NCBI GenBank assembly: GCA_947652115.1
Contig: OX393568.1
Location: 7,466,798 to 7,530,797 of the forward strand
Length of the DNA: 64,000 nt
DNA from: Blastomussa wellsi
Taxonomy: Eukaryota > Cnidaria > Anthozoa > Scleractinia > Plerogyridae
Direction: 5' to 3'
Shown here: positions 1 through 42,400 of the stretch, piece by piece
How positions within the stretch are numbered: position 1 is the stretch's first letter
How the letters are laid out: every line of letters begins with the position of its first letter
The notes under the pieces: model-generated
Database searches by the model: none
The model's input: the letters and a program-made list of their open reading frames with translations, nothing else
Told to the model about the DNA's origin: nothing
Program-made: the position numbers and the translations under genes

Positions 1-499
1 TAAAAAAAATAACCTGAATTTAAATTTGACCTGTAACATATTCGTGTATAACCCCCACCTGAAAGGGTTATTAATCTGATTGGTTGTCAATTTAAAATGA
101 GCACTCTGCACATGGTTGAAAAAATCAAACTTGGCCAGAGCGAGCTTTCTTGGTGCTGAGCCAATGGAAAATACGTCCTAGGGTAGAGACTCGGGCTGTT
201 CTTATAGCCAATGACATGAATAAAATGTGCTGCATATATAAAATTGAAATATAAATGTAATATGGCCCATTTGCTCTTCATAGGTAAAGGTTTTGGCCCA
301 GTTAAAACACCCAAACATTGTATCATATCAAGAATCATTTGAAGGTAAGACTTGCCATATACAAAAATGCACCAACGCAGATATAAAACGTAATAAGAGG
401 TGAAGGTTACAGATTTACACCACCCTGTTTCGTTCTCCTGCTCAAAGGGTCAGATTTGATGGGAAAAGTTCTATACCTGCCCCTGTAACTCTGCAGAGA

Positions 500-670
500 T
501 CTGTGTAGTGTCTGTTTCATTGCCACAATCTTGGCAAGATCTTGCTGAGATTTTGGCATTGTTGGCTAGATCTTGGTAAAACCTCTGCAGTGTTCTTGGC
601 AAGATTGCCGGTATCTCACAGAGATTTCACCAATCTTACTGAGATTACAGAGATCTTGGATCTTGCAATT
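500..670. repeat. AGATCTTGG-rich degenerate repeat
   Basis: Variants of TTGGCAAGATCTTGCTGAGA recur at least six times in both orientations within 170 bp. The rest of 1-1304 shows no exon that I can support. Confidence 0.6.
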
Positions 671-780
671 TTTTTGCATGGGTTATCTTATCTGAGTGTG
701 TAAAAACAAATAATTATAATGACAGAAAAAAAATATGTTCTCTTGGTAGGGTGTGGGAGAGGATTTATCTTTATTTACCT

Positions 781-944
781 ACTAGAAGATGGGTATCCAT
801 GTTCTGCAAGAAAATAATGCCCGCTTGAGGTCTAGAAAAGCTGCTAGTGGATGCCGAGCCATTAGGCGAGGGCATTCAGCTCCTTTTCTGGACCTCAAAA
901 GGGCATTATTTTCTTATAGGACATTGGGAAACCCATCTTCTAGT
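781..944. mobile_element. Hairpin MITE, 164 bp
   Basis: ACTAGAAGATGGGT at the left is the exact complement of ACCCATCTTCTAGT at the right, and pairing continues inward through AAGAAAATAATGCCC and GGTCTAGAAAAG-like arms. It lies upstream of the first visible NEK1 exon. Confidence 0.85.
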
Positions 945-1304
945 TGGTTTAGAATATAGCAATTCGCAATGCAACATAAACAACATCCGGGACCCATACT
1001 GGGCTTCTATAGTTTTTGCCCATGTTCTATTAAAAATAAAGCCAGCTAAGATTCCATGGCGAGCATACAGGGCTATATTCTGATAGGAAGTAATCTCTAT
1101 AACGTTCAGGAGTTTCAATAAAATTTAAAGTAGGCAGCTGGTTTGAGTCGAGTAGCCGACCGTTTTTCGATGTTTTTGACTATCCTTTGATCACTTGTAT
1201 TTTTGAGGAAAGGTAGCTTGCGTTTTTAAGTGAAGTGGTGGACGAATTTCGTCAGCCATTGGTGCTTGTTGAAATGACTGTTAAATTTATTTCTTTTCGT
1301 ATAG

Positions 1305-30946
<29,642 letters not shown>

Positions 30947-33465
30947 AGAAACAGTCTTTCTGTCATTGGAGGATGGATTTTTCCCACTCAGTTACAGTGG
31001 TGTTTGCAGTACACAGCTTAATACATCTTTGTTACAAGTTTCTCTTAGGTTCCTTTTGATATGACTATTCTCAATCTAGTTGATGTTGACAAGTGTATTT
31101 AACTTTTGCCTCTTTAATTCTAACTGGGGTTGTCAACTCTAAGAAGGGCTGGTTCGGGTGAAAAACAAAATTCTTCCGGGAATCTGAAAATTTTGCCGGG
31201 AATCGGGAGACTTTTCCGGGAAACACGAAGTAATGAAGTTAAAATTTCGGGAATTTTGAGATTTTTGGGGAAATTTCTCCCAGATATGCGGGACGATATT
31301 CCAGATTTTTAGGACTTTTATTTATACACGGTACTGCTCAAACAGCGTTTGTTAGAGCTGTCACCCCCCGTAATTCTACTTCCCATAATTGGTCAAAGCC
31401 AAGAATCCCGTGAGAAATATAACAGTTGTCAAAAATTTGCCGTAAAATGTCTGTTACAACTTACAGTTGTATGACACGATTTATTTCGAGGCAACCTCAA
31501 TCTCGTACCTCGAGTCTTCGTTCCTTACTGAGCAGGCTTGACGAAGCGAGAGACTCGAAAGTTCCGTTACAGGATCGATTTTGATTGGTTTTGAAGACAA
31601 TAAAAATGGCAATGGAAGTAAAATACCTTGTAGTTCGTTGGGTCAAGCTTTTGAAAAGTAGGCATGCGCATTTCAACCGGAAGTCCGGAAATCGGATCTT
31701 TCCAGGGTCGCTTGTTTCCCGACCGACCCTGGGTGCGAGGGTGAGGCAACCTCCTTTCAATTGTCACAGCAGAGTTTGCGCAAGTAAATGGGACACAAGT
31801 CGTTTCCTAAGAATGTTGTATTCAACAGTTGTAAATAAAAATCAAACCGTCTTATATTAAATCTGCTCTAACCGGACTACTAGAAACCTCTAAAGGCCGT
31901 GGAGGCGGACACGTTGTAGCTCATGACGTTTCCTCGCGCGCGCAAACAAGGAAACAATGTTTGCGGACACAATGTTTTTGAACAAAATCAGAAACAGTTT
32001 TTGTCTCGGGCACAAATTTGTGTCCGCAACAATGTTGCGCGCGCGGGCAAACACGGAAACATTTGTGACCACAAGAATGTGTCCTCGTTTGCCACCGCCT
32101 TAACATACATTCTGGAAGTTTTACAGCAACAACAACTATTAAACACGGCAGGTTTTAAAGCGAGAAAAGCTTATGGGGCCGTGTAACAAAATAATAAAAA
32201 TTGAGTTTTTTTTGGGGGGGGGGTGTGGCGGTAAATGTACAAGGAAAAAAACTATTAATAACATTTTCGTTGTCAAATGCTATAAATTTGATTAAATTTT
32301 GAGAAACAGACTGCTTTCTGAACCAAGTTTTAAAATTCTCTCAGATCTGGATGTCATTGAATTTAAATTATTTTTGTCAAGGCTACTTGCTAACTGCAGC
32401 TGGCGTGATTTGTAAATGGATGAATTGCATTAAATGTGTGTAAATACAAGTTCTTCATGGTAGTTGCATAAAAAAGGCGATTTTTTTAAGTCGTGTGTAG
32501 GTTGCCTTATGTTTTTCACATACATTAGCTTTAAAACGTGGTGTTAGATGTCTATGTTGTATGTAAAATTGGATATCAGGTTAAATCTGTTTCAACCTGA
32601 AGATAACAATTGATTAGTAATTGGATTTTCTTCAGGTTGAAGCAGAGTAATCTGGTTTGGAAACTGTCATACAGGCTTAACCTGAAAATCAATTTAACAT
32701 ACAACATCTATACTTAATCGCGAAAGATCCAGGTGCACTGTCAAAGGTTCATTGCACAAAATTTTGGGCTCTATGGGCCTTTCGTTTGACTCGGTCACAA
32801 AGTACAAAATACGCTATTCTGAAAAATTTTGCACCAGCAAGACGAGCGATTTGTCTGCTACACGCTCAAGGTGGCTGTTAAGTAAGTTATAGCCATTAAA
32901 TCCATTACTAATATATGGTAGAGTGAAAATAAATTTGACAAATTAAATCGAGGTCTTGTGTTTTCTGTTGAGTTAAAAGGGTGACTCTTCTCACTCACAC
33001 GACACAACCCCTGCAGTGCTTGGGTCAAGGGAGAAGATATCGGTCTTTTTCCCCTTGCCGAATTTCAGAAGCTGATGTTTGGAACGTTGACTCTTCGTTG
33101 CTAAATGTCAGCTTTTCAAAATTCGCTACGGTGGTTCCTGATGATCAACTGATAAGTATTTCACTTGCCCATCGACGCAACGCAACAGCTTCTTTAGAAA
33201 CTTTTGAAATTGGAAAACCATTTTCCAGGTTAGTCTTTCTCGCAGAACATTGTTTCCATATCTACACTTCCTTTTATACCACGGAATTTATAAATGGACT
33301 TGCCAAGCTGCGAAAAGAGAACACACCCTGAACCGTAAGAACAGATCTAGTTACACCGCTAATATCTGGTGCGGTGTTTTTAAATTAACTTGAACAGTGT
33401 GGAATCCACCATTCCTTATATCTCCAAAATTCCATGAAGACGCAAATTTAATTCATTATTTCGAG
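30947..33465. other. Convergent intergenic region between NEK1 and SPDL1
   Basis: This 2.5-kb stretch holds the 3' UTRs of both genes. No canonical AATAAA is seen within 200 bp of the NEK1 stop. At 31130-31310 short CCGGGAAT units recur. At 31920-32100 a palindromic repeat holds GTGTCCGCAACAATGTTGCG-like units. A G-run lies at 32212-32223, and an imperfect foldback with TTCAACCTGAAGA and TCTTCAGGTTGAA lies at 32590-32645. I see no gene here. Confidence 0.6.
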
Positions 33466-36400
33466 TTACTGCTGCGGGCACTGGTTTTTAGTCTCGCCTT
33501 TCTTTACATTAATAACCACGGGAGCGTTCTTCTGTCCTTTCACAGTTACCGTGGAAACGTTTCCACATTCTGAATAGCTTTCCTGCAAAGTACAAATGAA
33601 TACAAAACATCAAAACAATCATGAGAAGAAAAAATTGGTTGGATGCTCCTTTTCTTTTCGAAAAGGCCGAAAATAACATATTGAGACCCATCACTACCGA
33701 GATTCGTGTAGTCATCTGCAGTGTCCCTGATTGGTTGTTTCCGAAGCGCGCGAAAATTCATGACCGAGCAACGACCAATCAGACACGCTATACGAATCTC
33801 TGTTGAGGGAACGTCATCAACATGCAAGAAGCAGCTGTTGGTGATCTAATGAACATCTAATGAACTCTCCCCAAACACGAGCTAAAGTGTGATAGAAGAA
33901 AACCTTTCAGGACAGGATGGGCTTACCAAGCCACCGAATATTTAAACTTGCACGAGAAAAAATTTCGCTTACCATAATGCATTGGACCTGCCTTTTTTCC
34001 CTGGCCCACTGACCGGTGATCAAAGCCTCATAGCGAGGCCGGTGTAATTCACAACAATGTCCTTACCTCTGGTTTTAAATTCTCTTTCAGGAGTTCACTG
34101 AATGATTTTTCGCCTTCGATTGCATTCTGAGTCTCCGATAAGTCCGGCTCGCGTTCTTCAAAGTGTACTTTTGGTTTCCTTGCACGCAGTTCCTTAATTC
34201 TGGCTTCATCTTCAACACCATTACTTGACAAAGGCGATAAACGCGACACATTGAAACTGGGAAAATTTTCCACGCCCATTGACTCAACTTTAGAAGAAGT
34301 CACGATTTTGTTTCTTTCTTTGTTGCTAGACGATTGTGCTATCGTTTTTGCCGGGACCACCGGAGGCTTCGCAATTGTAGGCTCCAGTTTTCCCACCTTC
34401 GCGTTAACTTTGGACACGAAGTTTTCTCGGCTATCCATCTTGGTCACTGATTGTGGAATGCCAGTCTTTTTGGCATCGATCAGCCCGGTGGCAGAATTTG
34501 ACTTTCGTAGACTGGACGAGGAGCCGCTTTGAGGAACATTTTGAGAATCTTTCTGGGAATCTTGAAAGAGAAAAATGGATAAACGGAGTAAATTTTTTTT
34601 CATGACCTCTGCTAATTAGAAAAAGTACCTCGTTTTCAGTCCTTTGAAGCGCGGCATGCACTGAAATTTAGCATTGTATCGAGTTGCCTAGAAACGCAAC
34701 TTCGCAAAGGGAATTTCCTGCGTTGCAAGAGAGGGAGAAAACGTGCGGATGGAGGTAGCGTTCCTCTCCCCAATCACCTCTCCCATTTTTTCAGCTCCTC
34801 CCCTCTCCTTTCGACGCCTGCCACGCAGACTACAAAGAGAGCAGACTCGAAGCAGGCTCGAAGCCAGTCGCTATCTACGGGTTCTGTGAACGAGAGAAGA
34901 TTGGATTCTAGGGAAGTTTGGGAAGATCGAACCTTCTCTCGCCCACAGAACCGTAAATAGCGATAATAGAAGGACAAGATGCCAGTCTAGGCTAGCATAC
35001 ACCGTGGATGAGTGGTAAAAGAGTTACCGTAGTTATTCGGTTATTAGGCGCACTCGGTACAGTACTTACGGCTTTGCATCTTAATTCGTAAGTCGTCGAT
35101 TTTGAGCCTCAGCTTGATATTTTCACTGTTAAGTTTCTCAACTTTGGACTCGGAAATGTGTAGCTGATGTTCTGTGTGTCGAAGTCTGTCCGTCTCTGAC
35201 AGCTGAAGCAATGTTTTCGTCTGTAGTTCTTTATTCAACGCTGCGAGGGCCTTCCTGCGAAACAGGACATTAAATTTTTCATTGCGGCTTAAAAATGTTC
35301 TTATTTTTCAATATTCTTTTGGAGGGACCTGAAGGGTTAGATTGGTCTTTTTTTTCACTGGGAAAATGATATTTGGGTGACTTTGACTGGCTAGTAAATG
35401 AGATTTGGTCCCGCACCATCCTTCAAGATCATCTTTGTGACAATAAGGAGTGAATAAACTCACATTTTGCCCGATCCCAATGTGTCAGTACGGCTTCATA
35501 ACACAGTTGGAAGAGTATTGCACTGGTAACGGGGGTCGTGGTACAAATCCCGTTGAAGCCCGATTTTGTCTGGTTCAAACTGTAATTGCTTTTCATAACT
35601 GCAAACGATCAAATCCTTTTCCCGCCGGTACAGCCCTTTTGAGTGGTTGTTAATAGCGCCGAAAAAATAAAAACTGAGCAACAACCAATTCCAGACACTA
35701 AAATGATATCAACTGAGTCACTTCTTCAGAATAGAATTTTTAGGATGGAATCCCAGATGTCTTCAGAACAGGGAAGTATTGAGCTTGTCAAAGAGGAACC
35801 ATTTGCCCCCCAAATTAAGTTACCTTGCCCAAATTTATCTTCCTGTCCAAAAAATCTGAGTTGCCCAATTGTTTTTTCCCCGGCTCGTACACCTATCTAC
35901 ACTGTACTTCACTATCAGCTCCTGAACGTGTTTCCCTAACAGAAACGTACTTTGAATCCTCCAGTTGTAATTGAAGAAAGTTCACATAGTCTTTCTTGTC
36001 TCCAAATTCTGAGAAAGCGTCGTGAAATTCCTGCAAACGACCACTAATGTTGCTCTCTTCCTGAAAAACAAATGTTTTAATAAGATTTACTTCGAGACCT
36101 GCCGATGAGTTAGCTTAGAGATTCTCCATTTGCCGGAAGTTCTACACAAAAAAGAGATTTGTTCGACGTGTCGCAAATATTCCCGCGTAAGTAACAGCCA
36201 ATCAGCTGCCCTAAGACTGAGTTACGTCATCAATAGAAGTCGGAGCTCGCGAAGCTGAAAGACGCTATCTTTACGGCTATAATAAGGAAGTTTTATTTAC
36301 CTTCTGCTTTTCCAGACTGGATATTTTTGCATTGAGCATTTTCACCTCGCCTTCCTTCTGCACTAAAGCTTGGGTCAGCCTCTGAATCTGAGAGGCGTCC

Positions 36401-39400
36401 GCATGGCAACTCTTGACTTGAAGCAAAGTTGCAACTTGATTCTGCAACACCAAATAAATATTTATGTTAGATAGATTTTACTTCGCAACACCGTGATCGC
36501 ACGAAATATTATTATTATGAAAATGCTTTTACCTTCAACCGCTGAAGATGTTGTTTTGTCATGTTGTGTACTTTCACCATCCCTTCATATCTTGCTCGCA
36601 GACTGCCATACTTTTTCTCAAGTTCTAGTCGCTGGTCTTCCACCTGAAGAGTTCATACGCTACGTTTGTCTCAAAGAATACAGAACAACAACTTCTGACC
36701 AAAGTTGGTAAAGGAAATAATTGATAACAGAGAACTCTTTTGAGCACTGGTCGAGGACGAAAGAACGCCAAACATACCTCTCCAAACAAAGAATTTCCTT
36801 GTTTGCCGAAGTTTCTCCTTGCGTTGTCAGCCTTCAAGTTTTCTAGCTCAGCTTTTAATTCCCCTGCCTCGTTGCGAGCTTCCTGGCGTGTTAAAATCAT
36901 GTGTTAAAATACATGTTCTTCTGGTTAATTATGTAGCATCAACTACCTTTTTGTGGATAGTGTAGGGCAATGGGCCACAGAAGGAAGAAGCTTGGAAGGG
37001 GGAGGGGGAGTCTATCGTTGGTCATCGTCAATTTACTAAAAATGCACACTTATATTCTCAACAGCGACCGAGAATTACAATTGTTGGTTCTATGTTGTAT
37101 TCCATTTCAGTATATTATAATTCCAAGTACTTTAAATTTGCTATTGGATAAGGATTCCTGGAATTCTCTTTTTTATTGTAATATTTTCGTGGCTACAGGA
37201 AGTTAGGGCCTCTTTACATGTGAAGAGGGTGCCCCGGCTAACCAGTTTCCAGGCTAGAAGGGCTGAAACATATAGCCTGCCTTCACCGTCCTTCTACCGA
37301 CTTCTACCCGAGTTGAGACAGCATCATCGAAGCGTGACATGGCGTGGGAAATGATTGATTTAAGGGGCAGGTCAAAGGGTTTCCAAGGGTTTCAACAGCC
37401 TTAACCTTTAGAGTACTAGGTACGCATATATGCGTAGAAAATAATCATGCTTCCTGAACCGCTTGTGACGTCATCAGTTTGCATGTCAGCGGACTTTTGT
37501 GATAAGAATCTGATGCAGCTGGGACAGGTCTTTCCACACGACTGTCCATTAGGAGTCTCGGAGAGTCGGTTTTGGTGCAAAATTGGTGCATAAAAAGGCA
37601 AATATATAGCTCCGGGCCTCCTTTTCAATGATCTGGACCGAAACTTTTCCAGCAGCTAGAAAGGCTGTGGAGAGAAGAAGATAGCAAGAAAAGAAAGACC
37701 GAGAAAAGGAAAACGAGCAAACACAAACGATTCAGCAAAAAAAGTGCAAATTCTGCCTTGTGCGCATGCACCAAAGTACAATTCTGTACATGTTGGCACG
37801 AAACTCTAGTTTTAGTGTAGAAAAGTGCTTCATTGGCTGATTTCAGGCCGATTTATGGCCACGGTACACCAAAGTCGCATTCAACGTGCAAAAAATGCGG
37901 TAAAATGCAGAACCGCCGATCCTCCAAGGGTTAAGCTGCCAAACTTAGATTCAATTTGCTGTCAAGTGAATCAGCATATTTATCCTTGTTGGAAAAACTT
38001 AGAATTAATATTTATTTAGCTTTTGCTCAAAGAACTGATTTTGTGTACTCGAAAGTCTCGCTTGTTAAATGTAAGAAAAGTTGGCTCGCCCATGCCAGAT
38101 CAGCTCAGTTTATAGGCGGGTACCCCACCAAGCCGGGGCACCCAGACCCTCCCTCCATGTAAAAATGCCCGTAGGGGGTATTTACATGTAGCCGTTGCGA
38201 CTTTCATTCCGGTGTGAGAAAAAAAAATCGTAACGTGTTTTCATCAACCGTTTTTATTGGGGTGTGAGTTTTAGTCTGCCGGAAATTCTGCCGTACGGAC
38301 AGCCGTACCGCGTTTACGTGACACCAGAATGAAGAGGGTTGCCAATCATTAAAAACTAAAAAGTTCCCTTTCCTTGACCTTTGAACAATTTTCCCTGGCC
38401 TTAGATTAGATAGGGCTTCTTCACGCATTCCCTGGGCCGTGGGGGAGGAATGCGTGACGAAACCCTATCGGAGGCTAGCAAAACTTGGAGCAGCGAAAGT
38501 TACATTCTCGTCCCCGGAGCCGCTTGTCCCTCTTAGCCGGCTGGACCTGTGCACGAGGAACAAGTGGCTCTGGGGACACACGATTTGATTCGCTGAAATC
38601 AAACAAAGGGAGTCCAATCACATCAGCCGTTTTAAAATCCTTTATCGTTAGCACGTTTAAAACGGCTGATGTGATTGGACTTCCTTTGTTTGATTTCAGC
38701 GAATCAAATCGTGTGTCCCAGAGCCACTTGCTCCTCGTGCACAGGTCCAGCCGGCTAAGAGGGACAAGCGGCTCTGGGGACGAGAATGCGAAAGTTAACA
38801 AGAATTGCTGAACTTTCATTAACTTTTTTTAATAAAAACCCTGATATCTTAATTATTTTGAGGTGCTGTCACCGTGTCTTTGAAGTAATCTATCCAGACG
38901 GCTATTTTTTATTGCTACTCTTATGAAACTGCGTTAAATCCCCATCCCCTACCGTGAAAAGTTTCATCGCAGTCTTTTGTGGGTCTGTCAATCACGTCCG
39001 GTAAATATTCAATTCGCGGTTGAAAAATTCATCGAAACACAAAAGAGAGAGCCTGGGTTCGAGGTTGCACGCCCGTTGAAAACTTTCAAAAACAGCTTCA
39101 ATCGTTCAAACTGTTTACAGTCTTCAGTGCTGTTATGCGCGAGTCAAATTGAAGCTTCAACATCCCCCGGGCATACCCCGGGCATTTGACGCCCTTGCCT
39201 TTCCCGGGGGTGGGGAGTTCTATCCTCACTCATTTTGGGTGGGGAGTTTGAACGTTAGCCTCGATTTCATGTTAAGTGCCCCGGCGATTCTACGTTGGGT
39301 TAATAAATCATGGCGGAGGCAAGCGGAGGCCGACATGGCGAGTTTTGAGGGTTTTAAAGGAAAAGATTGCAGCTTCTTGGCGGCTTAGCTAAAAAGCAAA

Positions 39401-42400
39401 GCACTTAGGTTTTAGGCACCCTATAGATCTTTGAGTGGTTGAGACATTATCACGTTCTGGGAGCTAAAACGGAACTAACAGATGTCTGATCTCGACTTCA
39501 GGAGCATGAGAGAAACTACTAAAAAGTTGAAACGGTGATCTGGTCACTTATTAATTTTCCCGAGGTTGGGGTCATTTGAACGGGTTTTTGGGCCGGGGAG
39601 GAGGGGTTTTTTGGGCCGGGTTCAAATGCCCGGGAGGCTGTGGGAGGGGGGGTGTTGAAGTTCAACATTTACGACTCATTCGTTGAGCAACAAATGTTGC
39701 GACTGGGGCTCAACAACTGTTGAACAGTGTATCATGTGATGTTGAACGTTGAAATATGCCATTCAACATGTTGAACGTTCTTGAACGAAAATAGAGCTTG
39801 GCTCTGTTCCGTTCAACAAGTAGCCGTTTGTTGAACGACTTGGCAAAACGCAAAAACGTTTCAACAAGTCGCAACGATGTTCAAGATTTGTTGATCAACA
39901 AAAGTTGAAAGATGTTGAACCGTGTATTATTGGTTTTTAGTTCTCAGAAATAAGCAACAAATTACATTCAAAGGGACTCCTTTAAAGGGGAAATCATCTT
40001 ATTCGTTTTCAAGATGACTATGGATCGGGACTGCATTCTGTGAAGGGAAAACTCCAAAGTTTGACGTGAAACTCGTTGATTTGAAGGGATCGTTTATTTT
40101 TGACGTGTTCTACCGAGGCACAGCGAGTGGACTGAGCTTTGTATTAATTCATCTGGTTTTCGTGAATTTCCGAATGGAATAAAGGTTAGTTGTTAAAATT
40201 CTGTTTCTACAGTTCGGCTTTGAGTTAAGCGACAATACTTGNNNNNNNNNNNNNNNNNNNNNNNNNNNNNNNNNNNNNNNNNNNNNNNNNNNNNNNNNNN
40301 NNNNNNNNNNNNNNNNNNNNNNNNNNNNNNNNNNNNNNNNNNNNNNNNNNNNNNNNNNNNNNNNNNNNNNNNNNNNNNNNNNNNNNNNNNNNNNNNNNNN
40401 NNNNNNNNNNNNNNNNNNNNNNNNNNNNNNNNNNNNNNNNNCCCACAGGCTATACGAAAATCGTTACTATCGCTGCCACCATAGAATCTTATTTTTGGAT
40501 TTTTGGATCCTACAACACTGTTCAGAGTCTCATTCCTTTGAGAGTTTGTCATGGGTGCAAGCTTCTCTGCTACAGCATCAGTGCAGTAATCTTTGAAGAT
40601 GTTATTCAAAGCTGACTGCAACTTTTCCCCATGAAGATCTTTTCCATAGGGCAGGTCTTTATGCTTGTAGGACGCTGGGTCAGTTTTGAACCCACACCAA
40701 GTAGCCGCACAGTTAGAATGGTCTCCAAATGCATGTGGAACGATACACCCAAGTGCCACCTGAATTCCTTTTGAATCACCCTTATTTTGGGCAATAGCAT
40801 ATGAAAAGCATTTCACTAAATGATTGATCACTTTTTGAGATAGAGGGGAACAACTGTCAAATTTTGCATTTTGACTGAGGTTGTATAAACGTGTAGTAAG
40901 AGATCTTTTCATGTGTATTATGTCACTGAATTTTTCAACCCCATAAGCAACTTTTTGACGTATGTGTGCCTCTGTTGTAGAGTCATCATCACCAGTGTAA
41001 ATTGAAAACTTTACACCTTGGGTAGGAGCTCTATTGAACAATTCAACTGCTGCATCAGGCTCCATTGCTTTTGATGAGGCTACGTGATTTTTTCGGCAGT
41101 CATGGGCCTTAGGTTGCTTTCCTGTGGATTTTGCCCAATCACAAAATCTGCAACTTTTTGTCCTTGTTGTATAGTCCAACACTTTGCCAGAGGATAAGCT
41201 CATGACAGCTGCTTGTCCAGTGCGCGAATTGTGTCCCTTTCCACGTCTCTGCCATCCCATGTCAAAGGAACAGGCTACTGGAACGAGATTACCCTCATCA
41301 ACTGTAGCCCTACTTTGTAGGGCCTCATTTTTCTCCTTTGTTAAACAGTTTTGACAGCTACTTTTTGCAATACCTTCCACAGCTTTCCCCACCTCTCTTT
41401 CCCTCAGTTTAAAAGTGACAGAATTTAAAGTTGGCGCATTTAAAGTGGACAGCACATTGTTTATATGGGTTTGGCCAATGCCAGCATGAAGGCAGCCAAG
41501 TACCACTCGTGTGTTTATGTCAAAAGCAGGCGGACCACACTTTCCACTTCGGTGTTGTCCAGAAGTTTTGACTTTGTTGTTTTTACCGCAGACGGGACAT
41601 TTTATCACAAATGTGCTAGCTAGACCATGCCGTACCTCATCAGTGACATTGTAAAAGGAAAGTGGTCCTAAAATGATACAAGTGAAGTGAAAAGAGCTTT
41701 ACATGTGAATAGCATACTAAGGATATTTGATTATTGTGGCAGGAAAAAGACTATGTTTTTTAAATGACTTAATGTCACGAAAACTGATGTTGTAATTTGC
41801 TCATGCAGGGTATCTAAAAACATACTTCTAGGGGGTTTTCCAACAAAACTAGGAAAAACAAGGAGACCACTATTTTTTTGCACAGGATAAAATATATCAA
41901 TTTTTTGCACAGCAACATGTCTTAATTAATGCATGCAGTACTTTCTTACTATCAACTTTTTTTTCACCAGTAAGCAGTCTAGCAAAAATGAGCAAAAGTT
42001 GATTGTAAACAATTTTTGCATTTACATTGTGTCCATTCAAAACGGCACACAAGAAAGTAGGTATACATTCTATGGAGCTCATAGGGAAGTCCATTCCAGC
42101 TCAGTCCATTCCTAATGGTTCTGAGAAGAATTGGTGGATTACATTTACCTGATTGGCAGTGAATGCAGCTTTGGAGCCTTTCCCGGAACACATCGAGGTC
42201 AATGAATCGAGTTCCACTCGGAATGGCTTCTTCTCTTTCGGTAGCAGCCTGTTATATAGCACAAAAAATAGATAGCTCCGGTAATTGCACTTCTGGGTAG
42301 TGATATAAAGTTCTAAAGTGCCCATACCTGAGTACTCCTAGTTTCTCGTTTAGAGGGTGGTGCGTTTTCGTCAATAGAGTTTCCAAACTCCAGTTTCCTT

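Larger units (their letters stand above)
36883..40200. other. SPDL1 intron 2, 3' portion: repeats only
   Basis: No convincing exon is seen between the SPDL1 exon at 36882 and the gap. 36960-38400 holds unique-looking intronic DNA with short repeats. A hairpin element lies at 38503-38788, a repeat with CCCCGGGCATTTGA-type ends at about 39160-39660, and a TTGAAC-rich array at about 39660-39915. Confidence 0.7.

Noticed and set aside
35491..35560. Functional tRNA gene
   Set aside because: The acceptor-like stem is perfect, but the D arm is decayed and a SINE body follows.
38485..38819. Reading frames of about 110 codons on both strands
   Set aside because: Both are products of the hairpin element at 38503-38788, which is nearly the same on either strand.
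40193..40241. C-terminal residues of the Mutator-like protein left of the gap
   Set aside because: The frame is only kept because the gap is a placeholder of 200 Ns. The DNA there carries the flanking direct repeat and looks like host intron.
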